Shown: positions 1 through 8,770, numbered from the stretch's first letter. The stretch is 17,742 nucleotides of DNA from JBBRMQ01 sp038230775 (GCA_038230775.1 JBBRMQ010000068.1:1-17742); one strand, 5' to 3'. The notes: generated by a model not told the origin, from the letters alone. Translations and numbers: made by a program.

Positions 1-354
<354 letters not shown>

Positions 355-444
355 TAAATGCCTTGATTTGATGTTGATCTGCAGACGTGCGTTTCCCGCT
401 GCGACCCATATTCAGTTGACTCTTACACCACACCGATCTCAAGT

Positions 445-562
445 TTCCGGTGGTCATAGAGCGGAGGCTCCACCCGTTCCCATTCCGAACACGGCAGTTA
501 AGCTCCGCATCGCCGATGATACTGCGTGGGCAACTGCGTGGGAAAGTAGGACGCCGCCGGGA
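445..562 (+). rRNA. rrf: 5S ribosomal RNA
   Basis: This is a complete 5S rRNA of about 118 nt. It carries the highly conserved CCGTTCCCATTCCGAACACG block at 475-494 and the downstream GGGAAAGTAGGACGCCGCC block near 540. The ends are set by pairing of the terminal helix: TCCGGTGGT starting at 446 pairs with GCCGCCGGG ending at 561. It lies about 90 bases after the 23S gene on the same strand and is followed at once by an intrinsic terminator, the usual end of a bacterial rRNA operon. Confidence 0.96.
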
Positions 563-568
563 TATATG

Positions 569-605
569 AAAGGCTCACGGGGAAACCCGTGGGCCTTTTT
601 CTTTT
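569..605 (+). terminator. Rho-independent terminator of the rRNA operon
   Basis: A near-perfect stem, AAAGGCTCACGGG paired with CCCGTGGGCCTTT, closes on a GAAA tetraloop at 582-585. It spans 569-598 with a single G-T pair. A T-rich tract runs from 596 to 605. It sits seven bases after the 5S 3' end, so it ends the rrn transcript. The next start codon is only about 30 bases downstream. Confidence 0.93.
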
Positions 606-629
606 GTGACACGTTTTCTGCCACCATGG

Positions 630-2111
630 ATGCGTCGCGTGAAACCAACGCCGCTTCTCATCCTCGTCGCCATCATTCTTCCGCTCGGCGTCGCGATCTC
701 TCGCGTCCCCGGCGGTGATACGGAGTTCGGCGTTGACGGCAGCTATTACTTTCAAGTCGCCCGTCACGTTGCCGAAGGCCACGGACTCGTCACCAGCGTC
801 GATCTCTACCACCAGGGTCTTCGACAACTGCCATCAAAGACCAACATCTATCCGCTCTGGCCCCTGCTCCTCGGACTGGCCGGTCGTGTCATGCCGATCA
901 CGGTTGCGGCGCGCGCCGTACCGCGGTTGCTCTTCATTCTCGATCTAATGCTGCTGTACCTGCTCGCCGTTCGTCTGACTCCGCCGGCCCGGCCTGCACC
1001 GATTCTCAACGCCGGGCATCTCGCCGTGCTTCTCTTCGGATGCAACGCGATCTTCTTTGTCTCATGCGCGTTTCCCTATACCGAGGCGCTCGCGTTTCTT
1101 CTGCTGTTCGCGTCGCTCCTCTGCGTCGAGCGATCGCCTGCGGCCGCCGGCGCGATTGCCGGCCTCGCCTTTCTCACCCGATCGCAAATGCTTCTGCTTT
1201 GCATCGCGATCCCGCTCGCATACGCCATCGATCGCCGATGGCGCGCCGCGCTCGTGGCGGCGTTCGCGGCCGCGATCGCGATCCTGCCCTGGGTCCTCTT
1301 TCTCGCGACATTCGTGAAACCGTTGACGCCCTCCGCTTTGATCGGGATGGATCACCAGACGCCCGCGATCCCGGAGTATCCGCTCTCGTTTCCGTCCCAG
1401 GGTCTCGCCGGCTGGTTGCGCGGCCTGATCGTGGCGTTCAATCCGGCATCGCCTTTTTCTTTCGTTCAATCGTTCGGTGTCGCAGCGCTTCTCGTTCCGA
1501 TTGGCGCCGTTCATGCCGTCGCCCGGCGGGCTCGATTCGGACTGACAACGAAGGCGACGCTGCTCGCCGGCGCGGCGCTGTCCCTGTCGCTGGCCGGAGT
1601 GCATCAGCGATTTTTCCTCGAGTGGCTTTTCGGATATCGCCACGGACTGCCCTTCATCCTTCTCCTCGTTTGCGCCGTGATCGAGTTGCTGTTTCACGGC
1701 GGTCGCTCGGTGCGCATCGGCGCCCTCGCGATCTGCGCGACCTCGGTGATCATCGGCGCGATCGGTATCGGTCGCACGGTCACCGCGTCGCCGCATCCGT
1801 GGCCCCGCGCGGCGGACGCGGAGCTCGCGACGTGGCTCGCCGGGCACGATCCGAACGCGATCGTGCTCTCGACCAATGCGCAGATCCTCTCCGCGGTTTC
1901 GCGCGCGAACTTTCGATGGGCCGCCTGTGACGATGATCCGAACACCATTCGATTGATGCTTCATCTCGTCAAGACGGACTACGTCGCCGCGTACGACGGT
2001 GAGCAGCAGTGCTCGTTCCTCCGCGGCCTGGTGGGGCCGGAGCTCCAGGTGGTCGGCACATTCGGCCCATTCCCCCAGCGCGTCTTTCTCATGCGACCGC
2101 GGTTACCATGA
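630..2111 (+). CDS. GT-C type polytopic membrane glycosyltransferase
   Basis: This is a 493-residue integral membrane protein with about ten to twelve hydrophobic segments, the first at residues 7-24. The first extracytoplasmic loop carries the acidic GVDGSYYFQVARHVAEGHGL stretch (about 32-51). An Asp in this place, followed by an aromatic pair, is typical of GT-C enzymes of the GT39/GT87/ArnT type, which transfer sugars from polyprenyl-phosphate donors on the outer membrane face. The tail, about residues 385-493, is soluble. I chose ATG 630 over the in-frame GTG 606 because 606 lies at the edge of the T tract of the rRNA terminator; GTG 639 is also possible. No clear ribosome binding site is visible. 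Donor and acceptor cannot be read from the sequence. It may be the first gene of the plus-strand block. Confidence 0.8.
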   Translation: MRRVKPTPLLILVAIILPLGVAISRVPGGDTEFGVDGSYYFQVARHVAEGHGLVTSVDLYHQGLRQLPSKTNIYPLWPLLLGLAGRVMPITVAARAVPRLLFILDLMLLYLLAVRLTPPARPAPILNAGHLAVLLFGCNAIFFVSCAFPYTEALAFLLLFASLLCVERSPAAAGAIAGLAFLTRSQMLLLCIAIPLAYAIDRRWRAALVAAFAAAIAILPWVLFLATFVKPLTPSALIGMDHQTPAIPEYPLSFPSQGLAGWLRGLIVAFNPASPFSFVQSFGVAALLVPIGAVHAVARRARFGLTTKATLLAGAALSLSLAGVHQRFFLEWLFGYRHGLPFILLLVCAVIELLFHGGRSVRIGALAICATSVIIGAIGIGRTVTASPHPWPRAADAELATWLAGHDPNAIVLSTNAQILSAVSRANFRWAACDDDPNTIRLMLHLVKTDYVAAYDGEQQCSFLRGLVGPELQVVGTFGPFPQRVFLMRPRLP

Positions 2112-2120
2112 GCGAAGCAG

Positions 2121-3271
2121 ATGCGGCCGCGCTGGAAGAGATGTTTCTACGACGTCATCGCCGCGGAGATCTCGGCGATGACGCGCCACTACGACCGCAT
2201 CGTGCAATGGATGCGGGTTCCCGGCGACGAAGGCTATCCGCTCGACGCCATCGACTGTCCCGCGAAGGAATTCGTTGAGGGGTCAGTGGCCGATCACCCG
2301 AAGGAGAAGATCGAGCGTACTGCGATCCTGCTGTCCGGCACGATCAATCATCACGACGACATCGAAGGGTTGCTCAAGGAGCTGAAGTCGAAACTGTCGC
2401 GCTCCTCGCGCGTGATCATCGTCGCTTTCAATCCGTACCTGCAGTGGCTGTGCTGGCTCGCGTTGAAGTGGAACCTCAAGACCGGGCTCATGCCGACAAC
2501 GTTGATCACGCTGACGGATGTCGATCACCTCTGCAAGCTCGCCGAATACGAGCGCGTTCGCCTGCGTCATGCGGTGTACTGCCCCTGGCGGCTGCTGGGA
2601 ATCGGCTCGCTGATCAACGCGATCATGCCGGCGATCCCGCTCCTCCGTCACCTCTCGCTCACCAGCATCATCGTCATTCGCCTGCTGTTTCCTTCGTCCG
2701 ACACGCCCCCGACGAGCTCGATCATCGTGGCCGCACGAAATGAGACGGGCAACATCGAGCCGAACGTGGAACCTCTCCTCGGGGCCGGCGTGACGAACGC
2801 CAAGATCGTCGTCCTCGACGCCGATCTGACCGTTCTCCCGGAGCTCGGGCCGCGATTCATCGACGCCTGGGCCACGGGCAAGGCCGACTTCATCAACGGA
2901 AGCAGCATCGTCTCCCCGATGGAAGGGGAGGCCATGGGCTTGCTCAACCGCCTCGGCAACGTCTTCTTCGCCAAGGCGCTCACCTGGGTGCTCGGGGTTC
3001 GGCTCGGAGATTCGCTGTGCGCGAACAAGCTGCTGACGCGTGCGGACTCAGACCGCATGAAGGCATGGCGAAACGGCTTCGGCGACTCGAGCTTCTCTTC
3101 CCCGCCGCGATCCTCGGTTTCGGCATCCTCGATGTGCCGGTTCGCGATCGCGCGCGCGTCTACGGGACCACGCAGATCAGCCGCTTCCGCGACGGTTTCA
3201 TGCTCCTGAAGATGACCACCGTCGGTTTCTTTCGAGTGAGACTCGGCCAGTTGCCGAAGGCCCGCCGCTGA
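2121..3271 (+). pseudogene. Decayed upstream copy of the tandem MTase-remnant/GT2 gene
   Basis: This copy matches the next gene along its whole length: MRPRWKRCFYDVIAAEIS against MLPRWKRYSNRVVAAEVS at the start, and ELLFPAAILG near the end. Two lesions are visible. About 53 codons are missing in frame near 2791-2811, removing the GT2 nucleotide-binding part (the VEGHSSDGT region and the segment after it). A net 19-base loss near 3086 shifts the frame, so the open frame from 2121 ends in unrelated residues at 3209, while the homologous C-terminus continues in another frame to TGA 3269-3271. The conserved CGTK is CANK here. The coding frame is otherwise open, so decay looks fairly recent. A working glycosyltransferase is very unlikely. 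A cloning or assembly error is the alternative for the 19-base loss, less so for the large deletion. Confidence 0.85.
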
Positions 3272-4587
3272 TGCTGCCGCGATGGAAACGCTATTCGAAC
3301 CGCGTGGTTGCGGCCGAAGTCTCGGCGACGACACGCTATTACGATCGCGTCGTTCAGTGGATGCGCACTCCAGGCGATGACGGTGATGTACTCGAAGCAA
3401 TCGAGAGCCCGCAGAAAGAGCTCGCCGAAACCTCCATTCCGGACTGCTCGAACGAAGAGAGCCGGCGCACTGCGATCCTTCTCGCCGGTACGATCAATCA
3501 TCATTACGATGTCGAAGGGCTGCTCCGTGATATGAAGCCGCGGCTGTCGCGCACGTCGCGCGTGTTGGTCATCGCCTTCAATCCGTATCTGCAATGGCTG
3601 TACTGGCTCGCGCTCAAGCTCAAACTGAAGGCAGGCGTCATGCCGACAACGTTCGTCACGCTGACGGATCTCGACAACATCTGCCGTCTTGCAGGCTATG
3701 AGCGCGTCCGCTTCCGGCAGTTTCTCTATTGTCCCTGGCGACTCCTTGGTCTCGGATCGCTGATCAACGCCTTGATGCCAGCGGTGCCATTCCTGCGCTA
3801 CCTGTCCCTCGCGAGTCTCACGATCGTGCGGCCGCTGATTCCCCAGACCGGCCGCAGGCCGTCGCTATCGATCGTGATTCCTGCGCGCAATGAACGCGGA
3901 AACATCGCTCCTGCAGTGGAGCGAATCCTCGCGACCGGCATCGGGGCAGAAGTCATTTTCGTGGAAGGGCATTCGAGCGATGGGACGTGGGAGGAGATCG
4001 AGCGTGTTCGCACCGAGTATGCCTCTCGCATCACGATCAAGGCTTTCAGGCAGGACGGGCGGGGCAAGGCCGACGCGGTACGTCTGGGATTCTCGGAGGC
4101 CAGTGGCGATCTCCTGGCGATCCTCGACGCCGATCTGACGATGCCGCCCGAGCTGTTGCCGCGTTTCGTCGCCGCCTGGGCTGAAGGCAACGCCGATTTC
4201 GTCAATGGCAGCCGCATCGTCTACCCGATGGAGGGCGAAGCGATGCGATTTCTCAACCGCCTCGGCAACGTGTTCTTCGCCAAGGCCGTGACGTGGGTGC
4301 TGGGTGTCAGGCTCGGCGACTGCTTGTGCGGCACGAAGCTGGTGATGAGGTCGGATTACGAGCGCATGTGCAGGTGGCGTCGCGATTTCGGCGACTTCGA
4401 TCCCTTCGGTGACTTCGAGTTGCTGTTTCCAGCGGCCATCCTCGGTCTCGGTATCGTCGATGTGCCGATTCGATATCGCGCGCGCACGTACGGGTCGACG
4501 AATATCCGCCGCTTCCGTCACGGCCTGATGCTGCTGCGCATGACGATCATCGGGCTGTTTCGTGTGAAACTCGGGAAGCTGCCCTGA
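3271..4587 (+). CDS. Family 2 glycosyltransferase with N-terminal methyltransferase remnant
   Basis: This 438-residue protein has two parts. Residues about 65-190 resemble the C-terminal half of a class I methyltransferase (ILLAGTINHHYDVEGLL, then a hydrophobic segment and TLTDLDNICRLAGYERVR). Residues 198-430 form a GT2 domain: IVIPARNERGN, VEGHSSDGTWEE at 231-242, the DAD metal-binding motif at 286-288, CGTK at 353-356 and FGDFDPFGDFE at 373-383. Intact relatives fuse a whole SAM methyltransferase to this kind of Dpm1-like GT2. Here the glycine-rich SAM motif is absent, so methyl transfer is not expected. A polyprenyl-phosphate or nucleotide-sugar glycosyl transfer at the inner membrane face is likely. 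ATG 3271 overlaps the TGA of the upstream copy (TGATG), which suggests translational coupling inherited from the duplication. Confidence 0.85.
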   Translation: MLPRWKRYSNRVVAAEVSATTRYYDRVVQWMRTPGDDGDVLEAIESPQKELAETSIPDCSNEESRRTAILLAGTINHHYDVEGLLRDMKPRLSRTSRVLVIAFNPYLQWLYWLALKLKLKAGVMPTTFVTLTDLDNICRLAGYERVRFRQFLYCPWRLLGLGSLINALMPAVPFLRYLSLASLTIVRPLIPQTGRRPSLSIVIPARNERGNIAPAVERILATGIGAEVIFVEGHSSDGTWEEIERVRTEYASRITIKAFRQDGRGKADAVRLGFSEASGDLLAILDADLTMPPELLPRFVAAWAEGNADFVNGSRIVYPMEGEAMRFLNRLGNVFFAKAVTWVLGVRLGDCLCGTKLVMRSDYERMCRWRRDFGDFDPFGDFELLFPAAILGLGIVDVPIRYRARTYGSTNIRRFRHGLMLLRMTIIGLFRVKLGKLP

Positions 4588-4588
4588 C

Positions 4589-5359
4589 GTGTCCCTGACG
4601 AAAATCATTCCTCGATTGCATGCTGCGCTGCCGATCGGCCGCGCCAGCCATCCCGCATTGGAGTCGCTTTACCTGCGGCTGTTCTTTGCTTACAAGCGGT
4701 ACGTCGAGGATCCCTACGCGGCGCTGGCTGCTCGCAGACCCGATCTGTTCCGAGGCGGGCATGTCCTGGACGTCGGCGCAAACGTCGGCTACACGGCGAT
4801 GCTCTTTGCGCGCGCGATCCAGCCTGGCTTCAGGGTCTTTGCCTTCGAGCCAGAGTCGTTGAATGTCGCACGGATGCGCCGAGTGTTGTCGCGGCACAAG
4901 CTGGAGAACGTCGAGATCATCAGTGCCGCGGTTGGAGAAGCTGATGGGAAGGCGCGGCTTGTCGTCAATCCGCAACACCCTGGCGATCACCGTATCGCCA
5001 CCAGCAACTCGAGCGAGGCGATCGAAGTCGACATGATCACGATCGACCGTTTCGTGGAAACGCACCAGGTTGACCCAGTTGTCTTCATCAAGATCGACGT
5101 CCAGGGCTTCGAGCTGCCCGTGAGCCGCGGCATGGCGCGCCTCATCGCACGGACGTCACGCCTGTCCGTTGGCTTCGAGCTCTCAGACGACGTCGAGCGC
5201 TTTGGCTACGACGGGTCGGAACTGATCCAGTTCTACCGGGATCGAGGATTCAGGCTGCATCTCCTGACCCATCGCGAAGATCTCATCGAGTACACGAGCG
5301 ACAATCTCGCGCGGCTGCAGGCAAAACGGGGATACGCGGACGTGCTGGCGAGCCGCTAG
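4589..5359 (+). CDS. FkbM family SAM-dependent methyltransferase
   Basis: This 256-residue protein has the FkbM family layout. SAM motif I is VLDVGANVGYTA (59-70), followed by VFAFEPES (83-90), in which the acidic residue binds the SAM ribose. The family-typical VFIKIDVQGFELPVSRGM follows at about 164-181. FkbM enzymes O-methylate hydroxyls of sugars or polyketides, and in glycan clusters they usually methylate a sugar residue. The GTG start at 4589 lies one base after the TGA of the GT2 gene; GGAAG at 4573-4577 is a possible but distant ribosome binding site. The length is normal for the family. The exact sugar and position are unknown. Confidence 0.9.
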   Translation: MSLTKIIPRLHAALPIGRASHPALESLYLRLFFAYKRYVEDPYAALAARRPDLFRGGHVLDVGANVGYTAMLFARAIQPGFRVFAFEPESLNVARMRRVLSRHKLENVEIISAAVGEADGKARLVVNPQHPGDHRIATSNSSEAIEVDMITIDRFVETHQVDPVVFIKIDVQGFELPVSRGMARLIARTSRLSVGFELSDDVERFGYDGSELIQFYRDRGFRLHLLTHREDLIEYTSDNLARLQAKRGYADVLASR

Positions 5360-5371
5360 AATCGCGGATCG

Positions 5372-6745
5372 ATGCCACTCGAGGCGCAGATCTCCGTGAC
5401 CAGCCGCCGTTTTCGCGTCCACGCTGTCGCCGCCTCGATCGTTCTGCTCATGGCGATCTGGCTGTCGACCGGGACGATGGCGCCATACGGCGCGACTCTC
5501 AGGCATCCGGCAGTCCTCGAGCCGTGCCATTACCTCGTCAATGTCGATCACGAGCAGTTCGCTGCGCCGTTCCGGATGATGCACGGGGACGACTTCGACA
5601 CGTGGGGATTCAGCGTCGTCCTCCGCCGGTTGCTCTTTCCAATCCTCGCGCTGCCGCTCGTCAACGTGATGGGCTTCCTTGTGGGCGGAGTGATCACCAG
5701 CATGGCCATCCACGTGTTCGCACTGATTGGATTCTCGACCTGGGTCCTGCGCCGAATCGGTGAATCGGCTGCAGTGACGATGCTCTGGCTCCTCGCGACC
5801 TATCCCGGCGTCACATACTGGGCCGGGCTTCCCTACTCGTACGTGATCATCGTCCCCGGCTCCCTTGCCTGCATGATGCTTCTGTACCGACTGGATGCCG
5901 CGCCGAACTGGGGAGAGATCGCGATCCCCTCGCTCTTCCTCGGCGTTATTTTCCTCGGCTATGACTTGCTGCCATTCTTCGGTCCGGCGACGCTGCTCGT
6001 GCTGCTCAGGCGCCGGCGCTGGTTATGGATGTTTGGAGCCGGCATCGCGATGGTTCTTCCTTCCTTGCTCGTCGCCGCGCTGTTCATTCTGCTCGGCGTG
6101 CCTCTCGTCAATTCGAACACCATCACGTATCTGCTGGTGCTGAGTGCCTATTTCCATCCCGCCGACATGGCGCAATGGGGACGCGATGTCGTCGCACTGC
6201 CGGGGGTGTTCATCTCGAATTTTCTGTTCGGTAATTTCGTGGTGTTGCCCGTTCTGTTCTGTGGTGCGCTGATCGTTGCCTGGCGTCGACGTCTTCTGAT
6301 CGTTGAGAAGTCCGATACCGCGCTCCTGATCGCATCGGCAGCACTTTTTCTGTTCAACAACGTGGCCCCACCGTATTACGGATGGCAGCTTCGGGGCGCA
6401 TGGATGGCGCGACTGTACCAGCCGGTGTTCCCGGTGTTTCTGCTGGTGATTGCTCGCGTATCGCAGCGCGCCGCTGCGGAACGTACGTGGCGCGCCGCCG
6501 TCGCGCTGAGCATTCTTGCAAACGGCTCCATTGCGTTTGGACCGGTGCTTCTGAATCCGATCGCGGCCCATGTGTATCAGCGCTTCTACAGCCACTCACC
6601 TCCGGAAGCGATGCTCGTCAACCTGCGCCGGTTCGGGCGGCGACCACTCGGGGTCTGCCGGACTGCGCACGACTGGGATCACATCCCAGATCCCGGCACG
6701 CCGTTCAACAGGCCGGCATTCATGTACAGGTATCCGCCGCCATGA
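5372..6745 (+). CDS. Polytopic membrane protein, function not recognised
   Basis: This 457-residue protein is strongly hydrophobic, with roughly nine to eleven predicted membrane segments. The first is at about 17-35, followed by a loop with HEQFAAPFRMMHGDDFDTWGF split across residues 60-82 that is rich in Asp and His. The last 60 residues are polar and rich in Pro and Arg (RRFGRRPLGVCRTAHDWD). The layout of an acidic first loop and a polar C-terminal tail recalls GT-C glycosyltransferases, and the position between an FkbM methyltransferase and a flippase fits a glycan role. I see no motif that assigns it to a named family, and a polymerase-like function is an equal guess. ATG 5372 is 13 bases after the upstream stop; no good ribosome binding site is visible. 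Its stop overlaps the next start (ATGA). Confidence 0.75.
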   Translation: MPLEAQISVTSRRFRVHAVAASIVLLMAIWLSTGTMAPYGATLRHPAVLEPCHYLVNVDHEQFAAPFRMMHGDDFDTWGFSVVLRRLLFPILALPLVNVMGFLVGGVITSMAIHVFALIGFSTWVLRRIGESAAVTMLWLLATYPGVTYWAGLPYSYVIIVPGSLACMMLLYRLDAAPNWGEIAIPSLFLGVIFLGYDLLPFFGPATLLVLLRRRRWLWMFGAGIAMVLPSLLVAALFILLGVPLVNSNTITYLLVLSAYFHPADMAQWGRDVVALPGVFISNFLFGNFVVLPVLFCGALIVAWRRRLLIVEKSDTALLIASAALFLFNNVAPPYYGWQLRGAWMARLYQPVFPVFLLVIARVSQRAAAERTWRAAVALSILANGSIAFGPVLLNPIAAHVYQRFYSHSPPEAMLVNLRRFGRRPLGVCRTAHDWDHIPDPGTPFNRPAFMYRYPPP

Positions 6746-7995
6746 CGTCTGCGTCGAATACACGGCACGCCGTCGAGCTCTTGATCGGCGCTTCCGTTTC
6801 GGCGGTGCTGACGATCGCCGCGATGATTTACGCGGGACGCGTTATGGGTCCTGCTCAGTACGCGGACTTCTCCGCTGCTCTTGCCGTGATCTATCTGGCT
6901 ACGCTCGCGCTCAGTCCCGTTCTTCCGAGCGTCGCACGTGTCGCTGCGCGATACGCGACGAATGATCGCATCGCCGCTGTGGTCACGTTGCGTCGATCGG
7001 TGATGCGCATCGCTCTCATCGCAGTCGTCATCGCGACCACTGCCGCGGCGATCGTCGTGCGGCCAGCGGCGCAGTGGCTGCGACTCGCATCATGGACCAC
7101 GCTGGCGTGGGCAGTGTTGGCGGCGATCGTTTACGTTCTGCTCAGCATTGATCGCGGCTTTCTGCAGGGTCTCTTCCGATTCCGCGAATACAACATGAAC
7201 ACGCTGATCGAATCGGTCGTGCGGGCGGGACTGATCTTCGCGCTCGCGCGGATCATTCCGACCGCGTCATTTGCGATGATGGCGTGGGCGGCCGGAACGC
7301 TCATCGCACAGGCCATGGTCTCCGTATCCCTCGCTCGGGTGATCGCGCAACACGCTCCGGAGCTTCCCGAATGGAATGACCTCCTCGGGCTCTTGCGGCC
7401 GATGGTCGGATTGATGATTGCGCTGGCGATTTTTCAAAACACCGATGTCATCGCCGTGAAGCGTTTCATGACCGCCCAGGAGGCGGGCGGTTATGGCGCG
7501 GCGAGCGCGTTGAGTCGCGGTTTTGGCGTGCTCTTCGTCCCGCTGTACGCGATGGCGGGACCGATGCTCACAGAAGCGCGTGAGAAGAAACGGGACGTCT
7601 TTGCCGCCACGCTGAAGCTGACCTTCGCGTACCTCGGGCTGGTCACGGTCCCCTTGTTGATCGTCACAGGATTTGGTCCTCGCCTGATGACGTCTTTGTA
7701 CGGCGGTGGGTATGCCATCGCCGGCGGGATCATCGCGCCACTGAGCGTCGTGACGGTCATTACCTACGTGGCCCTGATGCTGTCACAGGCGCTCCTCACG
7801 ATCGACGATCATCGCTTCGTGTGGATGTACATCGCATGCGCGATTGCGCAGGTCGCCGGCCTGGCGGTCGCGCATGAGTCCTACCGGCACATCCTCACTG
7901 TTCTCTACGTCTGCCAGGGTGCGACGTTGTTGTTCGTCACGATCACTTTCCTGCACTGCCGGAAAAGGACACGTGAACGAGTACCATCGGCGTGA
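6742..7995 (+). CDS. Wzx-like polysaccharide flippase (MOP superfamily)
   Basis: This 417-residue protein has about twelve membrane helices. The N-terminus has the pattern common in polysaccharide-export flippases: a first helix near residues 13-33, then AGRVMGPAQYADFSAALAV, which recalls the R-x-LG-x-x-xYG-x-F pattern of the family. A central loop holds AIFQNTDVIAVKRFM, also typical of O-antigen translocases, where a charged Asp sits within a helix. The likely job is to flip an undecaprenyl-pyrophosphate-linked glycan across the inner membrane. The frame is open far upstream to 6382, but that part overlaps the preceding gene and reads as low-complexity shadow protein. ATG 6742 overlaps the upstream TGA by ATGA. 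No Wzy or Wzz was identified with confidence in the window. Confidence 0.88.
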   Translation: MTSASNTRHAVELLIGASVSAVLTIAAMIYAGRVMGPAQYADFSAALAVIYLATLALSPVLPSVARVAARYATNDRIAAVVTLRRSVMRIALIAVVIATTAAAIVVRPAAQWLRLASWTTLAWAVLAAIVYVLLSIDRGFLQGLFRFREYNMNTLIESVVRAGLIFALARIIPTASFAMMAWAAGTLIAQAMVSVSLARVIAQHAPELPEWNDLLGLLRPMVGLMIALAIFQNTDVIAVKRFMTAQEAGGYGAASALSRGFGVLFVPLYAMAGPMLTEAREKKRDVFAATLKLTFAYLGLVTVPLLIVTGFGPRLMTSLYGGGYAIAGGIIAPLSVVTVITYVALMLSQALLTIDDHRFVWMYIACAIAQVAGLAVAHESYRHILTVLYVCQGATLLFVTITFLHCRKRTRERVPSA

Positions 7996-8713
7996 CTCAA
8001 TGTTCCTCAAGCCCCTGTTCGAGAAGATGTTCGCCGGAGCCGAGGCGGCGAATCATGAGACGATTCGGCGCGCTTGCCGCGCTCCTTCCGGAACCGGCCC
8101 ACGAGCGATGCTCGATCTCGGCTGTAATGACGGCGCCTGGACACTCGAGCTTGCGCGCGCAGCCGGGATGGAGCACATCGAGGGCGTCGAGGTCGTGCCC
8201 GAAGCCGCGGCGGCTGCGCGCAGCCGCGGCATCGTCGTTCATGCCTTCGATTTGAATCAGGCACTGCCTCTTTCTTCGAACGCGTTCGATCTCATTCACT
8301 CCAATCAGGTCATCGAGCACGTCAATGACGTCGATCTCTTCGTCGCGGAAGTGTTCCGGATCCTGAAGCCGGGTGGAGTCGCCGTGATCAGCACCGAGAA
8401 CGGCAGCAGTTGGCACAACGTCTTTGCCGCCGCCCTCGGCTGGCAGATCTTCTCGTTGACGAATGTATCGGGCAAAGTGGCGGGAATCGGAAATCCGCTC
8501 GCAATCCAGCGCAATGCCGAGGCATTCAGTCCGACGTGGCGCCACAAGACCATCATGAATTACCTCGGTCTCGAGGAGCTGTTGACCGTGAATGGCTTTA
8601 GCGGCACTCGCGTAACGGGCGCTGGCTATTACCCGCTGCCCGCGGCTTTCGGGCGTGTCGATCCTCGCCATAGCGTGTTCATCACTGCAGTGGGACGCAA
8701 GCCGTACGCTTAG
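7973..8713 (+). CDS. Class I SAM-dependent methyltransferase (Methyltransf_11 type)
   Basis: This 246-residue protein has a standard SAM-binding fold. Motif I is MLDLGCNDGAW (46-56), the acidic end of strand 2 is GVEVVPEAA, and then come HSNQVIEHVND and RILKPGGVAVISTEN. The C-terminal part has the WRHKTIMNYLGLEELL type of segment seen in methyltransferases of glycan clusters. The substrate is probably a sugar or lipid-linked glycan intermediate. I chose GTG 7973 because GGAAAAGGA lies just upstream at 7961-7969 and the protein then starts with a plausible MNEYHRRDSM; ATG 8000 is the alternative. It overlaps the flippase gene by 23 bases and is the last gene of this plus-strand block, facing a minus-strand operon. 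Confidence 0.85.
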   Translation: MNEYHRRDSMFLKPLFEKMFAGAEAANHETIRRACRAPSGTGPRAMLDLGCNDGAWTLELARAAGMEHIEGVEVVPEAAAAARSRGIVVHAFDLNQALPLSSNAFDLIHSNQVIEHVNDVDLFVAEVFRILKPGGVAVISTENGSSWHNVFAAALGWQIFSLTNVSGKVAGIGNPLAIQRNAEAFSPTWRHKTIMNYLGLEELLTVNGFSGTRVTGAGYYPLPAAFGRVDPRHSVFITAVGRKPYA

Positions 8714-8737
8714 AGCTCCTACGCACGACGAACCCAT

Positions 8738-8766
8738 CCAGGAAGCCACGGGATTCGCGTTCCTGG
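8738..8766. terminator. Weak inverted repeat between convergent genes
   Basis: CCAGGAA at 8738-8744 pairs with TTCCTGG at 8760-8766 around a 15-base loop, in the 57-base space between two converging genes. On the plus strand it is followed by TTTGT, a poor T tract. It may work as a bidirectional terminator, but a seven-pair stem with a large loop is modest evidence. Confidence 0.35.
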
Positions 8767-8770
8767 TTTG

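Noticed and set aside
355..444. Possible tRNA or processing RNA in the 23S-5S spacer
   Set aside because: No cloverleaf, TTCGA-type T-loop or other conserved element is visible in these 90 bases.
368..718. Plus-strand open frame across the 5S rRNA and terminator
   Set aside because: It runs through the 5S gene and the terminator hairpin and resembles no protein.
1040..1964. Long Arg-rich open frames on both strands inside the first GT-C gene
   Set aside because: They are products of GC-rich third-position bias opposite or out of frame to a well supported membrane protein; composition is almost all Arg, Ala and Ser.
3017..3271. Separate small plus-strand gene at the end of the decayed GT2 copy
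   Set aside because: Its last ~55 residues match the C-terminus of the intact copy, so it is the frameshifted end of the pseudogene, not a gene.
6382..6741. Upstream extension of the flippase reading frame
   Set aside because: It overlaps the preceding membrane protein in another frame and reads as Arg/Ala/Ser shadow sequence; the flippase fold starts at 6742.
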